From positions 11,145,379-11,209,378 of the forward strand of contig NC_135551.1 of NCBI RefSeq assembly GCF_964340395.1: 64,000 nt of DNA, read 5' to 3'. The notes under the pieces were generated by a model. It made no database searches. It saw only the letters and a list, made by a program, of their open reading frames with translations, and had not been told where the DNA came from. This DNA comes from Glandiceps talaboti (Eukaryota; Hemichordata; Enteropneusta; Spengelidae). Below are positions 11,882-22,758 of the stretch, in pieces. The translations under genes were made by a program, and so were the position numbers. Each line of letters starts with the position of its first letter. Positions within the stretch are counted from its first letter, which is position 1.

Positions 11882-14800
11882 TCAACTATCTGAAGTTTTT
11901 TTATTCTCTTCTATCTTTGCCATGATTTTTAGCTCGCCTTGATAGTTGTTGTGTTGTATTGAATTGAGGAAGGTGATGTAGTCATCTGGTAATCCACTCT
12001 GTCTAGCACCATTTTGTACAACACTTAGATAATGGGGTGATGGGTCAATTGGTATAATGTTTACCATTTTGTATGTACGACATGTCAGTTGTCTGTTGTC
12101 CTGGGTACACACAGTTACTTGTAGTGGGATGTACACATTCATGTGGACTCCTTCTTGTCTGCAAGAAATAGGTAAATGTGTTGTAAAGTGACCGTGAGTT
12201 ATCTGTTGTTTGGTGCAGTTACTTTTATTGGAGTGTATACATTCATGTGACCTCCCCATCTTGAATAATCAAGGCATTATTAGTATGGTCTAATAGATAT
12301 CTGTCAATCAAATGCCTTGAAGGAACACCTCATTGAAATTCATATAGATTAGATTGCACCCAAACAGTTAACCTGATTGGCTGCCATCGACATCTCACTG
12401 CCCAATGAGGTTTGTTCTTGTGTTTACAGTAGAAAATTGACTTTCTGCTACCTGTAAGGGTTATCACAAAACAGACCCTATCTGCTGAGAATAGTGTTAA
12501 TGCTTATCTGGAAATGGCTGGTTGTAAAATTGTGTGTGGCATTATTATGCTATTTTCACATCCTTGTTTGAGAAAAACCCTTAAAATCTAGATCTGAGAT
12601 TTCACATCATTGGAGTTACCAGTTAGTTGTAGTGGAAATTAATAGCTTGCAAGGTCATCTTTAAAAAAAATTAGTGATGGGTGATGGATTAGTGTTAGTT
12701 TAGGACCCCAGTAAAAGACCAAGAAGAAATGATAAAATTTTGTACATAAATTTCCATAACTTGCAGCAGGAGCTCTACTGTGGTGACACACTGCAGTGGT
12801 TTTGCTTTATCAGGATGCTGGTACCATGAGAAAGGTATCTTGTAAAACATGCATAGATTTCAATACTTATATTTAGGTTAGGAAGCCCTGGCAAGATATC
12901 TTGGGCATCAGGCAGATTTTAACAACTGCACCACAAAATAACAGTACTGTGAGTACGTACCAGGTACCCATGGAGAAAATCATTACAGATAACATTTAAA
13001 TAAAAGCTTAAGACAAAAAATATTGACACACTTACCTATCCAAAGCAGGTAGATGTTCCTGGCCTACCTCCCATACAGTTCCCCATACTATATCTCCAGG
13101 TGATTCAATTATAGTGGCAGCACCCCCTGGACCCCATGTGCTCTTGCTGGGTTCTGGAGGAGTGTAATTGCTGCTTGTGGCAAATGTGAGCTTGTAGTTC
13201 TGAAATATGTAAATAGATGCTATTGTCATTGATACACTCAGAACTTGTCGTAAATAGAACTTACTACAACAATGTTCACCAACTGTATCTCTTAGCCTGT
13301 CTCAAGCTGTGCTAAAACTACCGACTAGCAGCAAGTTTCTCTATTGATCAAAGCATCATCTTTCACTCCCTGATGTTTAGTTAGTGTACATTTCACCAGT
13401 GGTGTTTGCAGTAGAGTCTTCAGGATAGCGACACTGTGGGATGTCTAATCTGGTATAATAAACAAAGTTACAATATTCTACTGTGTTCTAGTCACTAATT
13501 TAACATCAGGTGTTGGGAGTTGTTTGTTTATCGTCTGAGTGAAGTGAGTGAGTGTATGTGTGTCATTATCTGTGTAATGACTTGCCAGCCTTGGTCTTAT
13601 CATCAATTTGTTTACAATTAAACATCATTACAATAGTGAAATGTACACTAATGAATTAAACACCAGGGAGTGAAAGATTACACTGAGATCAATAGAGAAA
13701 TTTGCTGCTACATTGTAGTAGGTAGTTTTAGCACAGTTTGAGACAGGCTAAGAGATACAGTTGGTTGAACATTGTTGTATATGACAAGTTAGAGCACGTA
13801 GGGATCCAAACTAACTATTGAATGGTATGACTCAGCATTTTCAATGTAAAATTTCATTTTGTACAATGTACATGTCATATAGTAACTATTTACGACAAGT
13901 TCTGAGTGTAACAATACTTAAACCACCACTGTGAGTGGAGGTGTGAATAAACCATAAATAATGATACTGTATAGGAAATAGTGCAATACATGTGTTCATT
14001 TCAGTTAAAATATATGCGTGCAGTGGGTAACATTAATATCAAAAGTATGCAATATAAATTATAATACATGTATTGAACTATAGATAGGAGAACAGCTGCT
14101 ATTACCTATCCATACTCATGGCATGATATATATTCGAATATTAATTCCACACTATTAGTATGTCAGCCTTGAATCTAGTCAACAGACAGCCTCTGGACTA
14201 AATGACAGCCATCATCATGCTATAACAAGTACAGCTAAAATGATGTAGGTTTGGTGTTTCAGTTTCACTCATGGGACATTCCGTTTTTGACACAAAGATA
14301 GACATATTTCAACTCTAGACTAACAATAACTGAGACACAACAAACACAGCAGGATCCTTTGCCCAATCACACTGAACATTGATAAGCATTGCTATTCTTT
14401 CACAGTGCAGTAAAAACAGGTTTCTAATGAAAACATAACACAATCATGGACTTGATTATATTTTCTATAGTTGTCTGAGATTATTTTAATGGTTGCAATT
14501 GTTTATTTTCTAACTTATAATCAACATTTCAACTTGACTACTTCTACATCCCCACTGTACATGGCAACTATGTAATTGCATTAGAAGTTGTATGAGGGTG
14601 TGTATTAAATGTCATGTCACATGAGTGAAACACCAAGCCTACACCATTTTAGCTGTAAGTTGTCTGAGGGTGTGTAGTACTAGTATATGTCATGTCACAT
14701 GAGTGAAACACCAAGCCTACATCATTTTAGCTGTAAGTTGTCTGAGGGTGTGTATCAAATGCCATGATGTCACATGAGTGAAACACCAAGCCTACATCAT

Positions 14801-15681
14801 TTTAGCTGTAAGTTGTCTGAGGGTGTGTATTAAATGCCATGATGTCACATGAGTGAAACACCAAGACTCCATCATTTTAGCTGTAAGTTGTCTGAGGGTG
14901 TGTATTAAATGTCATGTCACATGAGTGAAACACCAAGCTTACATCATTTCAGCTGTAAGTTGTCTGAGGGTGTGTAGTACTAGTAAATGTCATGATGTCA
15001 CATGAGTGAAACACCAAGACTCCATCATTTTAGCTGTAAGTTGTCTGAGGGTGTGTATTAAATGTCATGTCACATGAGTGAAACACCAAGCCTACATCAT
15101 TTTAGCTGTAAGTTGTCTGAGGGTGTGTATTAAATGTCATGTCACATGAGTGAAACACCAAGCCTACATCATTTTAGCTATAAGTTGTCTGAGGGTGTGT
15201 ATTAAGTGTCATGTCACATGAGTGAAACACCAAGACTCCATCATTTTAGCTGTAACACACTGTGACATGATAATTATTCTAAGTAATCCTGAACTAAAAG
15301 TATTAATCATTAAATTTAGACTAAGCGACCACAAGCTTGAAATTGAAAAAGGTTGTTACAACAAAATACCAGCAAAGAGTAGATTATGTAAAATATGCAA
15401 ATCAACACAAATGGAAGACGAAAAACACTTTGTTCTTCAATGTCCCATTTATGATTTAGGCAAGACCTATTTAATGAAGCTGATGTGAGATACAGTGTTT
15501 TTGCTAAGGTTTGGGAACCCCGGTAACAGAAAGGGGGAAAGAGGTAAAACTGGTAGTGCTTCCCATGCAATGTATCATAATTTTGGTGGGGAACCCCTGT
15601 AAAATGATGGGGGAACCCCGGTAAAATGATGTGGGAACCCCGGTAGATTTTACCTACTTACCGCCCTTAAATAAAACACTG

Positions 15682-15723
<42 letters not shown>

Positions 15724-16607
15724 ATTGATAATTTTAGAAACTCGTACCAGAAGAACAAAAATTTAAAGAAACATATGAGCAACACAAATGTAATTATTGC
15801 ACCTGGCAGATATATCAAATTAAGCAATATACAAAGAGACCACCATCTACAAAATAATTGTAATACATAATCAAATATACATACATCTCCATAAATCTGT
15901 CTAATTACCATACATTATTTTTCTCTTTCTTTCCACTGAATAACTTTTGAAGTACATTACTTTTATCATGTTATGTAATGCTTCTTTTAGATAGTTCATC
16001 AGGTTTTTTTTTATTATTTTCCTTTTTATGTTGTGTACCATTAACACAACTCCCCAGGGTTTTGTTATGTTTACTCAAATAAATAAAGAAGACATGGATT
16101 CAAGAAAACATTCAATATCAGTCCCTCTTTCGTCTACAATCAAGTCGATAATTAATCTAGTGAATGTGATACACAGTGTGGGACACAATATAGGACACGG
16201 ACATGTGTTAAAATAGTTCTGCTTGCAAACTGAAGTAAGTCAGGAATTGACTCTGACATAAAATAGTCCCTACAATTGCCTGAAAGCAGGACTACCAGGT
16301 TTTCATCCTAAAAACTAGACACTCAGTGGCTTTCGAATCTAGCGACAATGCAATAACTGGCACGGGCATAAGGTGGTTTGTCATACATGTACAACTTACA
16401 CAGTTACAAGGCAATTCATGTACATTCATCGTACAGTCGACTCAATATTTCGCATGTTCCTGTTCTATATTCTAGCCAACATACCTCTAATTTGGCTACA
16501 TCGATATATTTGGCAGACGGCGAATTGATGTGTAATCTTTCCTTGAGAAGGTTACTGCCATATGCCATGTACATGAATGTACTGGGTTCTTCTTTTGCAG
16601 ACGACAT
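11882..16607 (-). CDS. GGCT: gamma-glutamylcyclotransferase, copy A (three exons)
   Basis: GGCT releases 5-oxoproline from gamma-glutamyl amino acids in the cytosol, within the gamma-glutamyl (glutathione) cycle. Exons are 16607-16485, 13199-13036 and 12158-11882. They have consensus GT-AG ends, and their 564 nt encode 187 aa, against 188 in human. The substrate-binding YGSNL motif is at residues 16-20 and the catalytic Glu is E98 in RQEGV, the same number as in human. Intron 1 (3.3 kb) carries a fold-back element, a 72-bp tandem array and LINE debris. Intron 2 contains a decayed copy of the exon 3 start. A tandem paralogue lies upstream at 19.6-22.8 kb. Exon 1 is identical to that of the paralogue while exons 2 and 3 are not. 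The family call is certain; whether both copies are active enzymes is inference. Confidence 0.95.
12190..12258 (-). pseudogene. decayed duplicate of the GGCT exon 3 start, inside intron 2
   Basis: Read on the minus strand, GGTCACATGAATGTATACAC and the following bases up to ACAACAGATAACTCAC resemble the true exon 3 start (GAGTCCACATGAATGTGTAC to ACAACAGACAACTGAC). The match is roughly 80% by eye. It is preceded by TTATTCAAG, a possible relict acceptor. Copy B has a more eroded version just before its exon 3 (about 19921-19980), so the duplication predates the gene duplication. Confidence 0.65.
13230..13913. mobile_element. fold-back DNA element with long terminal inverted repeats (GGCT-A intron 1)
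   Basis: The outer ends tgatacactcagaacttgtc (left) and gacaagttctgagtgtaaca (right) are inverted copies. Further in, about 13262-13415 pairs with 13625-13790 at roughly 85% identity (shared blocks include tctcttagcctgtctcaa and ctttcactccctg). No coding capacity is visible. It fits a non-autonomous fold-back or long-TIR MITE. Confidence 0.8.
14581..15255. repeat. 72-75 bp tandem array, nine units (GGCT-A intron 1)
   Basis: Each unit contains ttagctgtaagttgtctgag, then ggtgtgtattaaatgtcatg, then tcacatgagtgaaacaccaa. Some units have a 3-bp gat insertion or a gtactagta variant. CACATG recurs once per unit. Confidence 0.93.
15256..15488 (+). mobile_element. LINE fragment: C-terminal tail of a non-LTR reverse transcriptase ORF
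   Basis: The plus frame reads about 75 residues including FRLSDHKLEIEKGCYNKIP, RLCKICK and EDEKHFVLQCPIYD. This is the C2HC zinc motif tail (CxxC, then HxxxxC) common at the end of non-LTR retrotransposon polyproteins. It is truncated on the 5' side, where it abuts the tandem array. It lies in intron 1 of GGCT copy A, in antisense. The clade cannot be told from this piece. Confidence 0.75.
15505..15690. repeat. dispersed repeat with gggaaccccggtaaaatgat blocks, copy 1
   Basis: It contains ggtaacagaaaggggg, three gggaacccc-type boxes and ggtagattttacctacttac, then aaaacactg. Related copies lie at 21255-21335 and 51955-52100. The family is unknown to me; it ends beside an (AT)n tract. Confidence 0.7.
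15684..15720. repeat. (AT)n microsatellite
   Basis: About 18 AT steps, within GGCT-A intron 1. Confidence 0.95.
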
Positions 16608-16850
16608 CTTTGACCTGATTATACACTCTCGAGGAAGTTTAGACTAATACTTATACCAAATACCACAGTAAGTTCCTGGTGACAACCATGCCCGTGTTTT
16701 CACTGACAACCCGTAAATAGTACGAGTGTATTTAAAACTGGGCGTAACCCGTCGATGTCATTAAAATCTGACAGCGACCTTTGGATTAAAACATGTTCAA
16801 CATGGCTGCCATGTTAGATAACAAGGTCATGGCCGAAAGGTCACGCAAAC

Positions 16851-17516
16851 AGTTTCGGCTCAACGTTGCGTCCAACGTGTGCGTACGCGCGTGCAACTCG
16901 CTCACTGCACCGTTCACGTTCGCTACCAGCTGTGACCTAATTTTGCTTCGGCTAGCCATTTAGGTATATCAATAATAGATTACATGGTTAGCCTAAATAT
17001 TACATTCATGTATTGGTTATATTATTATTAGTTTATTACATAAATAGCCCAATGACAATAACCGTATGGCTCAGATGTATTTACTTGAATAATCTCGTAT
17101 TTGGACGATACAATCACCCTGTAGTATCTTGACGATTGCAGCGACAGTCATCATCATCATACATCGTGATTTCTGTGCAAAATCAGCTACGTGGAGGCAG
17201 CCACAGATTCAAGGCTGCATTTTAAATATTTTTTTATCAAGGAAAACAAAATTATTGAGGTGTATTATGTCGTGAAGGGTCACAACCTTGCTAAAAGCAT
17301 GGAAATGTTTGATTATATTAGTGATGATTTTGCAAAAAAAAATTAAAAGAAATTTCACGTTGTTTACTAAATACGTGTAAACAGCTGTTGCCACGTTCGA
17401 AACGCCCGCGAAACTTGTCAGTACGCAGAGAAGTAGGTCAAAATTGCGACTTAGGAGCAAAAAATCTCCTACGTACGTCACATGTGCGCGTACACGTTGA
17501 ACGTGTAGCCGAAACT
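16851..17516. mobile_element. non-autonomous DNA element with imperfect TIRs, upstream of GGCT-A
   Basis: The ends AGTTTCGGCT and AGCCGAAACT are perfect 10-bp inverted repeats. They extend as imperfect repeats of about 40 bp sharing CAACGTGT and GTACGCGC blocks. The insert is about 666 bp without a plausible gene. The matching region upstream of GGCT-B (about 22985-23010) appears to lack it, so it may have arrived after the GGCT duplication. No clear target-site duplication was seen. Confidence 0.65.
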
Positions 17517-17904
17517 CTCCATTATTTAAAAACGAAGTCCCTGGGCGGGTAGCTAAATGTCCACATCGCCGGCGTGGTAACTGTGCTATCTCCGTCTAGA
17601 AATACGTCAAAGAAAAGAAGAAAAAAGGCCACACGGGGACGGTCCAACAAGGAAATGGTATGAAAAATTGTTCTACCATTTACCGTTGACAGACAAAAAA
17701 GAATAAATATGTAAATTAATAAATAAATCAGTAAATAAACAAAAACACCCCCAAACAAACCATCACTATACCTTCTCAAAATTAACACTGCTCATTTAAT
17801 TGAATTTCTGAATGAAATACATTACAGACCTATCTCCAGTGCCAAATCACTGAACTTTTGTATATGCATTCAGAAATATTAAAGTTCCGAAATTTGTTAA
17901 TTAT

Positions 17905-18170
17905 TGATTATAGGTCGACTGTCGTCGACAGCCGTCCGTGCCATTTTTGCTACGTTTTATCTAAAACTAAAGTCGTCGCCTCGCTCCGATCCGGAGCAAT
18001 ACTGCAACCGCGTACTGATAGCAACAGTGAGTGACGCACTCACAGTGAGTGCGGCACTCACTGTTTCTATCAGTACATATCCAGTGCTACGGAGCGAGGT
18101 GACAAATTTGTTTTAGATGAAACGTAGCAAAAAAGGCACGAACGACTGTCGACAGTCTAGATTACACATT
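17905..18170. mobile_element. fold-back element of about 265 bp with arms over 100 bp
   Basis: The left arm from gactgtcgtcgacag through tgctacgtttta and cctcgctccg pairs with the right arm ending ctgtcgacagtc. The centre is itself a palindrome built from cactcactg and cagtgagtg. Arm identity is roughly 80-85% by eye. No coding sequence is present. Confidence 0.85.
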
Positions 18171-19633
18171 AATTTATTTCAAGTCAGCCAATCATTCGTT
18201 CATGATATTTTCCTAAAAGTCGTATTTTTTAGAACACCACAATTTACTTGAAATACAATTTCTATTCAAGTAAATTAGATCTAGACCTCGAAATGAATAG
18301 TAATCACATTGAAAATGTAAATATATCAAATTATATATTTTTTATTTCACAATTACAACTTATTATTTTCATACCCCCCCCCCCGTTTTTGGTACACCAT
18401 GTTAATATATAATTTGCCAGAAATGTGATGTCATTTTTATATCCTTTCTTGAATTCAAAAAACTATATATATATATATATATATGAATATTTATATCACA
18501 AAATATTATCTTTCATAGTTTACAAATCAAACTTCCTGAAAGGATTTAAAAAAAAATTAGAACCATTTTTTAAACAACACGTTAATTTCCTATCAGACTT
18601 TGAGGCACACCCAAACAGTATGAACCCAACCGACTAGGTCTAGCCTACCCGTAGTCTTGAGGGAACGCTGATATTATTTCGGCAATCACAATCTCACAAC
18701 CGGCATTTTTTTTCTTTCATTTTTGGATTTCGCTCGCAATTTGCAAAGACTACGAACAGAGTATTGACCACTAGTATTCACATGAAATCCCTACATTGAA
18801 CCTGATTGGCCGTATACATAAACGGCTTTATTTACATATCGTTGCAATCTTGTCACATGACGAATCCCTAATTAAGTGTCCCGTAAAGTTTACGGGAAAT
18901 AATTATCCAAAAGTGAATTGGCACTAAATGACTAGTCAAACAAGTATTCCAAGATCGTCATATATATTCCTCAGATTGAAGAATTGAATAAAAAGCCTGC
19001 GTATGTCAGTTTCTATTCTAATTTATGTTAATTTTTTTTGTACATGATATATCTGTTAGGGCGTGGCTTCAATATTGAGTGCTTAATACTCGAGTTCTGT
19101 AGTCTTGGAGGATAGAGAGCGAAAGTGAAACATTGAAAATGTCACTTATGAAATAAGTCAGCCGTCATTCTACTTGACTGCAGGTAGGCTAGGCACAGAC
19201 CACCAAACGACTAGCCTAGGTTAATCGCGTAAAAATATACTATTAAAATTATACTGTCATCGCCCTTTTGTTTGTTACTTGAAGGCTACAAAGTATGATT
19301 TTTTTCGACCTAAAAAATAACAGCGAGGCATTTATAGTCTTTTAGGTACTGATTATTTTTAATAATGTACAAATTTTTAATATTAAAAAAAAACAAAAAA
19401 AACTCGTATCTGTTTATACATGCATGAGTATAATTGTCAACTTTTCATGTATACATTGAATCGCCAGTCTAAATCTGTACGCTTACTCTGTTGTCCACCG
19501 TAATTATCGAAAAATTTGTACTAAAATGCTCTATCTTTTGTCATTTTTCATCTAATATCAGACCAATGAAGAAAACAGCACCATTCACTGAAATCCATGA
19601 CACACTTGATAATGTGCATATTATCCACACACG
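18171..19633. other. spacer between the GGCT copies
   Basis: No gene seen. It contains a C tract near 18373, an (AT)n tract near 18465-18484, and blocks homologous to sequence upstream of GGCT-B. About 19181-19260 resembles 23250-23340, and 19380-19560 resembles 24070-24250. These blocks mark the breakpoint area of the tandem duplication that made the two GGCT genes. The 3' UTR of GGCT-B lies at the right end. Confidence 0.65.
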
Positions 19634-20657
19634 TCAACTATCTGAAGATTTTTTATTCTCTTCTATCTTTGCCATGATTTTTAGCTCGCCTTGATAGTTG
19701 TTGTGTTGTATTGAATTGAGGAAGGTGATGTAGTCATCCGGTAATCCATTTTGTTTTGCTCCATCTTGTACAACACTTAGATAATGGGGTGACGGATCAG
19801 TTGGTATAATGTTTACCATTTTGTATGTACGACATGTCAGTTGTCTGTTGTTCTGGGTACACACAGTTACTTCTAGTGGGTCGTACACATTCATGTGGAC
19901 CCCTTCTTGTCTGTAAGAAATAAGTGTAAAGGGAGTTATATGTTGTTGTGAGGTATCATATTTAGGTGAACTCTGTTGTCTGGAAAAAAATAGAGATAAT
20001 AATAATAATAATTTATTTCTTATAAAAGAGCGCACTACACTGCGTCTCAGTGCGCTTTCCATAACAATACACAGACTGGAATTTTAAAATACAGATGTAA
20101 CTTGAAACTATACAAAATATGTGTAATACGCTAGCAAAATAGATAAATGTTTGAATAAGAAAAGATAAATATAATGTAAAACTACGTGTCATAATGATGT
20201 CACTGAGAACATGAATTGACAATGACGTCACTGAGAACATGAATTGACAATGACGTCACTGAGAACATGAATTGACAATGACGTCACGGAGAACATGAAT
20301 TCACAATGACGATATAAGAATTTGTACAAACAGCGTGAGTGAAGATTTAAGAAGGTAACAATCCAGGACTGGAAATTTATTAGAAATGGTTACTGCAACA
20401 CATTACTCCCTCGCATGACATTGTATTTTTTTAGCATCCCCCACCCCAATATGTTCGAGAATGCATATAATGTACTGCTGTATGTAGTTTATTCTGGTAC
20501 AAGGGGACAAGATGATTTAGAGGCAGTTACTATCTAATTTTTTAATTCCATTGACTTCTTTTGCGCCCTTTACGCCAAATGTCCGTCAACCTATGTCATT
20601 TATAACACAAATAAATAATGACAAAACTCTGAACTTTGACCTCATAACAAATACAAA

Positions 20658-20693
<36 letters not shown>

Positions 20694-22755
20694 CACTATC
20701 ACACATAAAATACACCAAAATAGCCCGGAACTGTCTAAATATGATTGGATCCTGACAGAAGAGAAACAGTTATATCGCATTAAGTGCATCATCCATCCAA
20801 ACAGTGGCATACACAAATGAAACGAAATAATGGAACTCTGTTTATAAGTGAAACACTACATATAATCAGTAGTGTCGAAAAAAAAAAATACTCTGAGTTG
20901 GCTTTAAAGTATCATGTCGTAAATAAATACTAATACCAACCACATTATAAAAATCTCATAGTAGACAGAATTAGCAACAACAGTTATTACATACTTACAT
21001 TACCAACACTGTATGAATTAAGACCTTGGAGAGCTGCAAAGTGGTTTAAGAGACAGAACCGGGTGATTTATTTATGTGTCTAGTTATTTTAATTTATGCT
21101 CCTATTTATCATGTACTTCATATAACTTCTGTACATCAGAGTTCTAGACATTTTAATTCAGCTATGTTCAGAGGAAACCAACACAAAAATGTTGCTAGGA
21201 GACGGGAGAAGCTAGGAAACCTTGCAGAATTTTCCTTACCCACACTTGTACTATCATTTTGGAGGGGAACCCTGGTAAAATACCGTTTACATTTTTACCC
21301 ACTCACCCTCAAAACACTGTGAGGGAACCAAGGGTGAAACTCATTACAGGAGGAATTCAAATGAAAGTTAGGAGAACATTGACAACGCACTTACCTATCC
21401 AAAGCAGGTAGATGTTCTCGGCCTATCTCCCATATAGTTCCCCATACAACATCGCCGGGTGATTCAACTATAGTAGCAACACCCCCTGCACCCCATCGTC
21501 TCTTACTGGGGTCAGGATTGTACTTAGTGCTTGTAGCAAATGTGAGCTTGTAGTTCTGAAAAGACACATATAAATAGATGCTAGTGTTATGGTTTGACTT
21601 CACATTTAACATTTATTTAATGTCTAAAGCGCTTCTTCTTCAAAACAAAATAACTAATAATTCAGAAGCGCCGTACAATGAAATTAAAAAGGTAAAAAGC
21701 ATACAAAAACTATATTTAAAAATGTTACATGGGTAAAATTTAGACGTTACACACTGTAAAAACAATAAATTCTAAACAGGGCTTTATAAAACAATAACCA
21801 CTGGAGAAACTTCATATATCTGTGATGTAGATCGGAGCCTTGCCATTCAGTGACAGTGGCACTGCTTTAATCGCAGCACAACTGTATTTGGTTGTTGGTA
21901 TGGGCGTAGTCTTGTTGCTAGGCATAGTTGCTTTCATTTTTTTTTGAATCTTTATTCACGTGTCTACCCACGTTTGTTGTTATCTTTGAAAAATACACCA
22001 CCATTTGGCTGTTGCTATGGGCATGGTCTTGTTTCCAGGTATATTTGCATCCATTTTTTGAATGTTTATTTGCCTGCCTATTAACCCAGAAAATATAAAG
22101 AATTGCCCTTACTGTAAATAATTTTGAAACAAAGTGGCATAGTAGTCCAGAAGCCATTTTACTGACATGTATAGCCCACATGATGATCTATTGCCCATCA
22201 TTAAAAAAATATAAACCAATGAAAAGCCAAAATATGGGTAGGTCGGGCCCGTATAAGAGCTTTTTTTAAATATTTCTCCTGGCCTTACACTAATATCACA
22301 GTCATATTATATAAAATCGAGCGCATATATACATACGGTCCGTATTTTGCGTGATAATTTCAGTAATCTAATGACTGTTGTATATGAAAGATAGTCGGAC
22401 ACACGTTGCACTTTAGTGTCAAAGGTGATATGTCAGTCTTTTTGTACATGGCAGTCTAACCTAGCCATAATCATAGGTCATACCCATGCTACTACCATAC
22501 ATGGATGTATTTGTCTCACTAATACTGTCACATGATGCTACCAATGATGCTACTAACTCTAACTCCAGAAGTTGAATGCAAATGTGTGTCTGTATGACCA
22601 TCGGTCATGGTCTAACTTTCTCACCGACATACCTCTAATTTGGCTACATCGATATATTTGGCAGACGGCGAATTGATGTGTAATCTTTCCTTGAGAAGGT
22701 TACTGCCATATGCCATGTACATGAATGTACTGGGTTCTTCTTTTGCAGACGACAT
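19634..22755 (-). CDS. GGCT: gamma-glutamylcyclotransferase, copy B (three exons)
   Basis: Paralogue of copy A with the same enzyme fold and the same intron positions and phases. Exons are 22755-22633, 21555-21395 and 19910-19634. They total 561 nt, giving 186 aa; exon 2 is one codon shorter than in copy A. YGSNL is at residues 16-20 and the catalytic Glu is E97 in RQEGV. The exon 3 protein differs from copy A at only 8 of 91 residues, exon 2 differs at more positions, and exon 1 is identical at every base. Intron 2 holds a phased array of CRE motifs and a (CA)n tract. Intron 1 holds a diverged tandem repeat near 21890-22080. The upstream flank resembles the copy A flank only partly. Confidence 0.95.
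20193..20304. promoter_or_regulatory. four 28-bp units, each with a CRE-type site, in GGCT-B intron 2
   Basis: Unit aatgacgtcactgagaacat-gaattgac repeats four times. The full palindromic CRE TGACGTCA occurs at 20223-20230, 20251-20258 and 20279-20286. A one-base variant, TGATGTCA, is at 20195-20202. Spacing is exactly 28 bp. TGACGTCA is the established CREB/ATF family site; enhancer activity here is inference. Confidence 0.7.
20659..20692. repeat. (CA)n microsatellite in GGCT-B intron 2
   Basis: Perfect CA run of about 16 repeats. Confidence 0.95.
21255..21335. repeat. dispersed repeat with ggggaaccctggtaaaata, copy 2
   Basis: Shares the gggaacccnggtaaaat box, a tttacccactcacc block and aaaacactg with the copy at 15505-15690. 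Confidence 0.55.
21885..22085. repeat. diverged tandem duplication of about 110 bp (GGCT-B intron 1)
   Basis: tttggttgttggtatgggcg, then tagtcttgttgctaggcata, recurs as tttggctgttgctatgggca, then tggtcttgtttccaggtata, about 110 bp later. Both are followed by a T-rich tract and a tttatt block. Confidence 0.7.
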
Positions 22756-22758
22756 CTT

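Noticed and set aside
14581-15255. Regular repeats reminiscent of a CRISPR array
   Set aside because: Whole units are repeated with no unique spacers, inside an intron of an animal gene.
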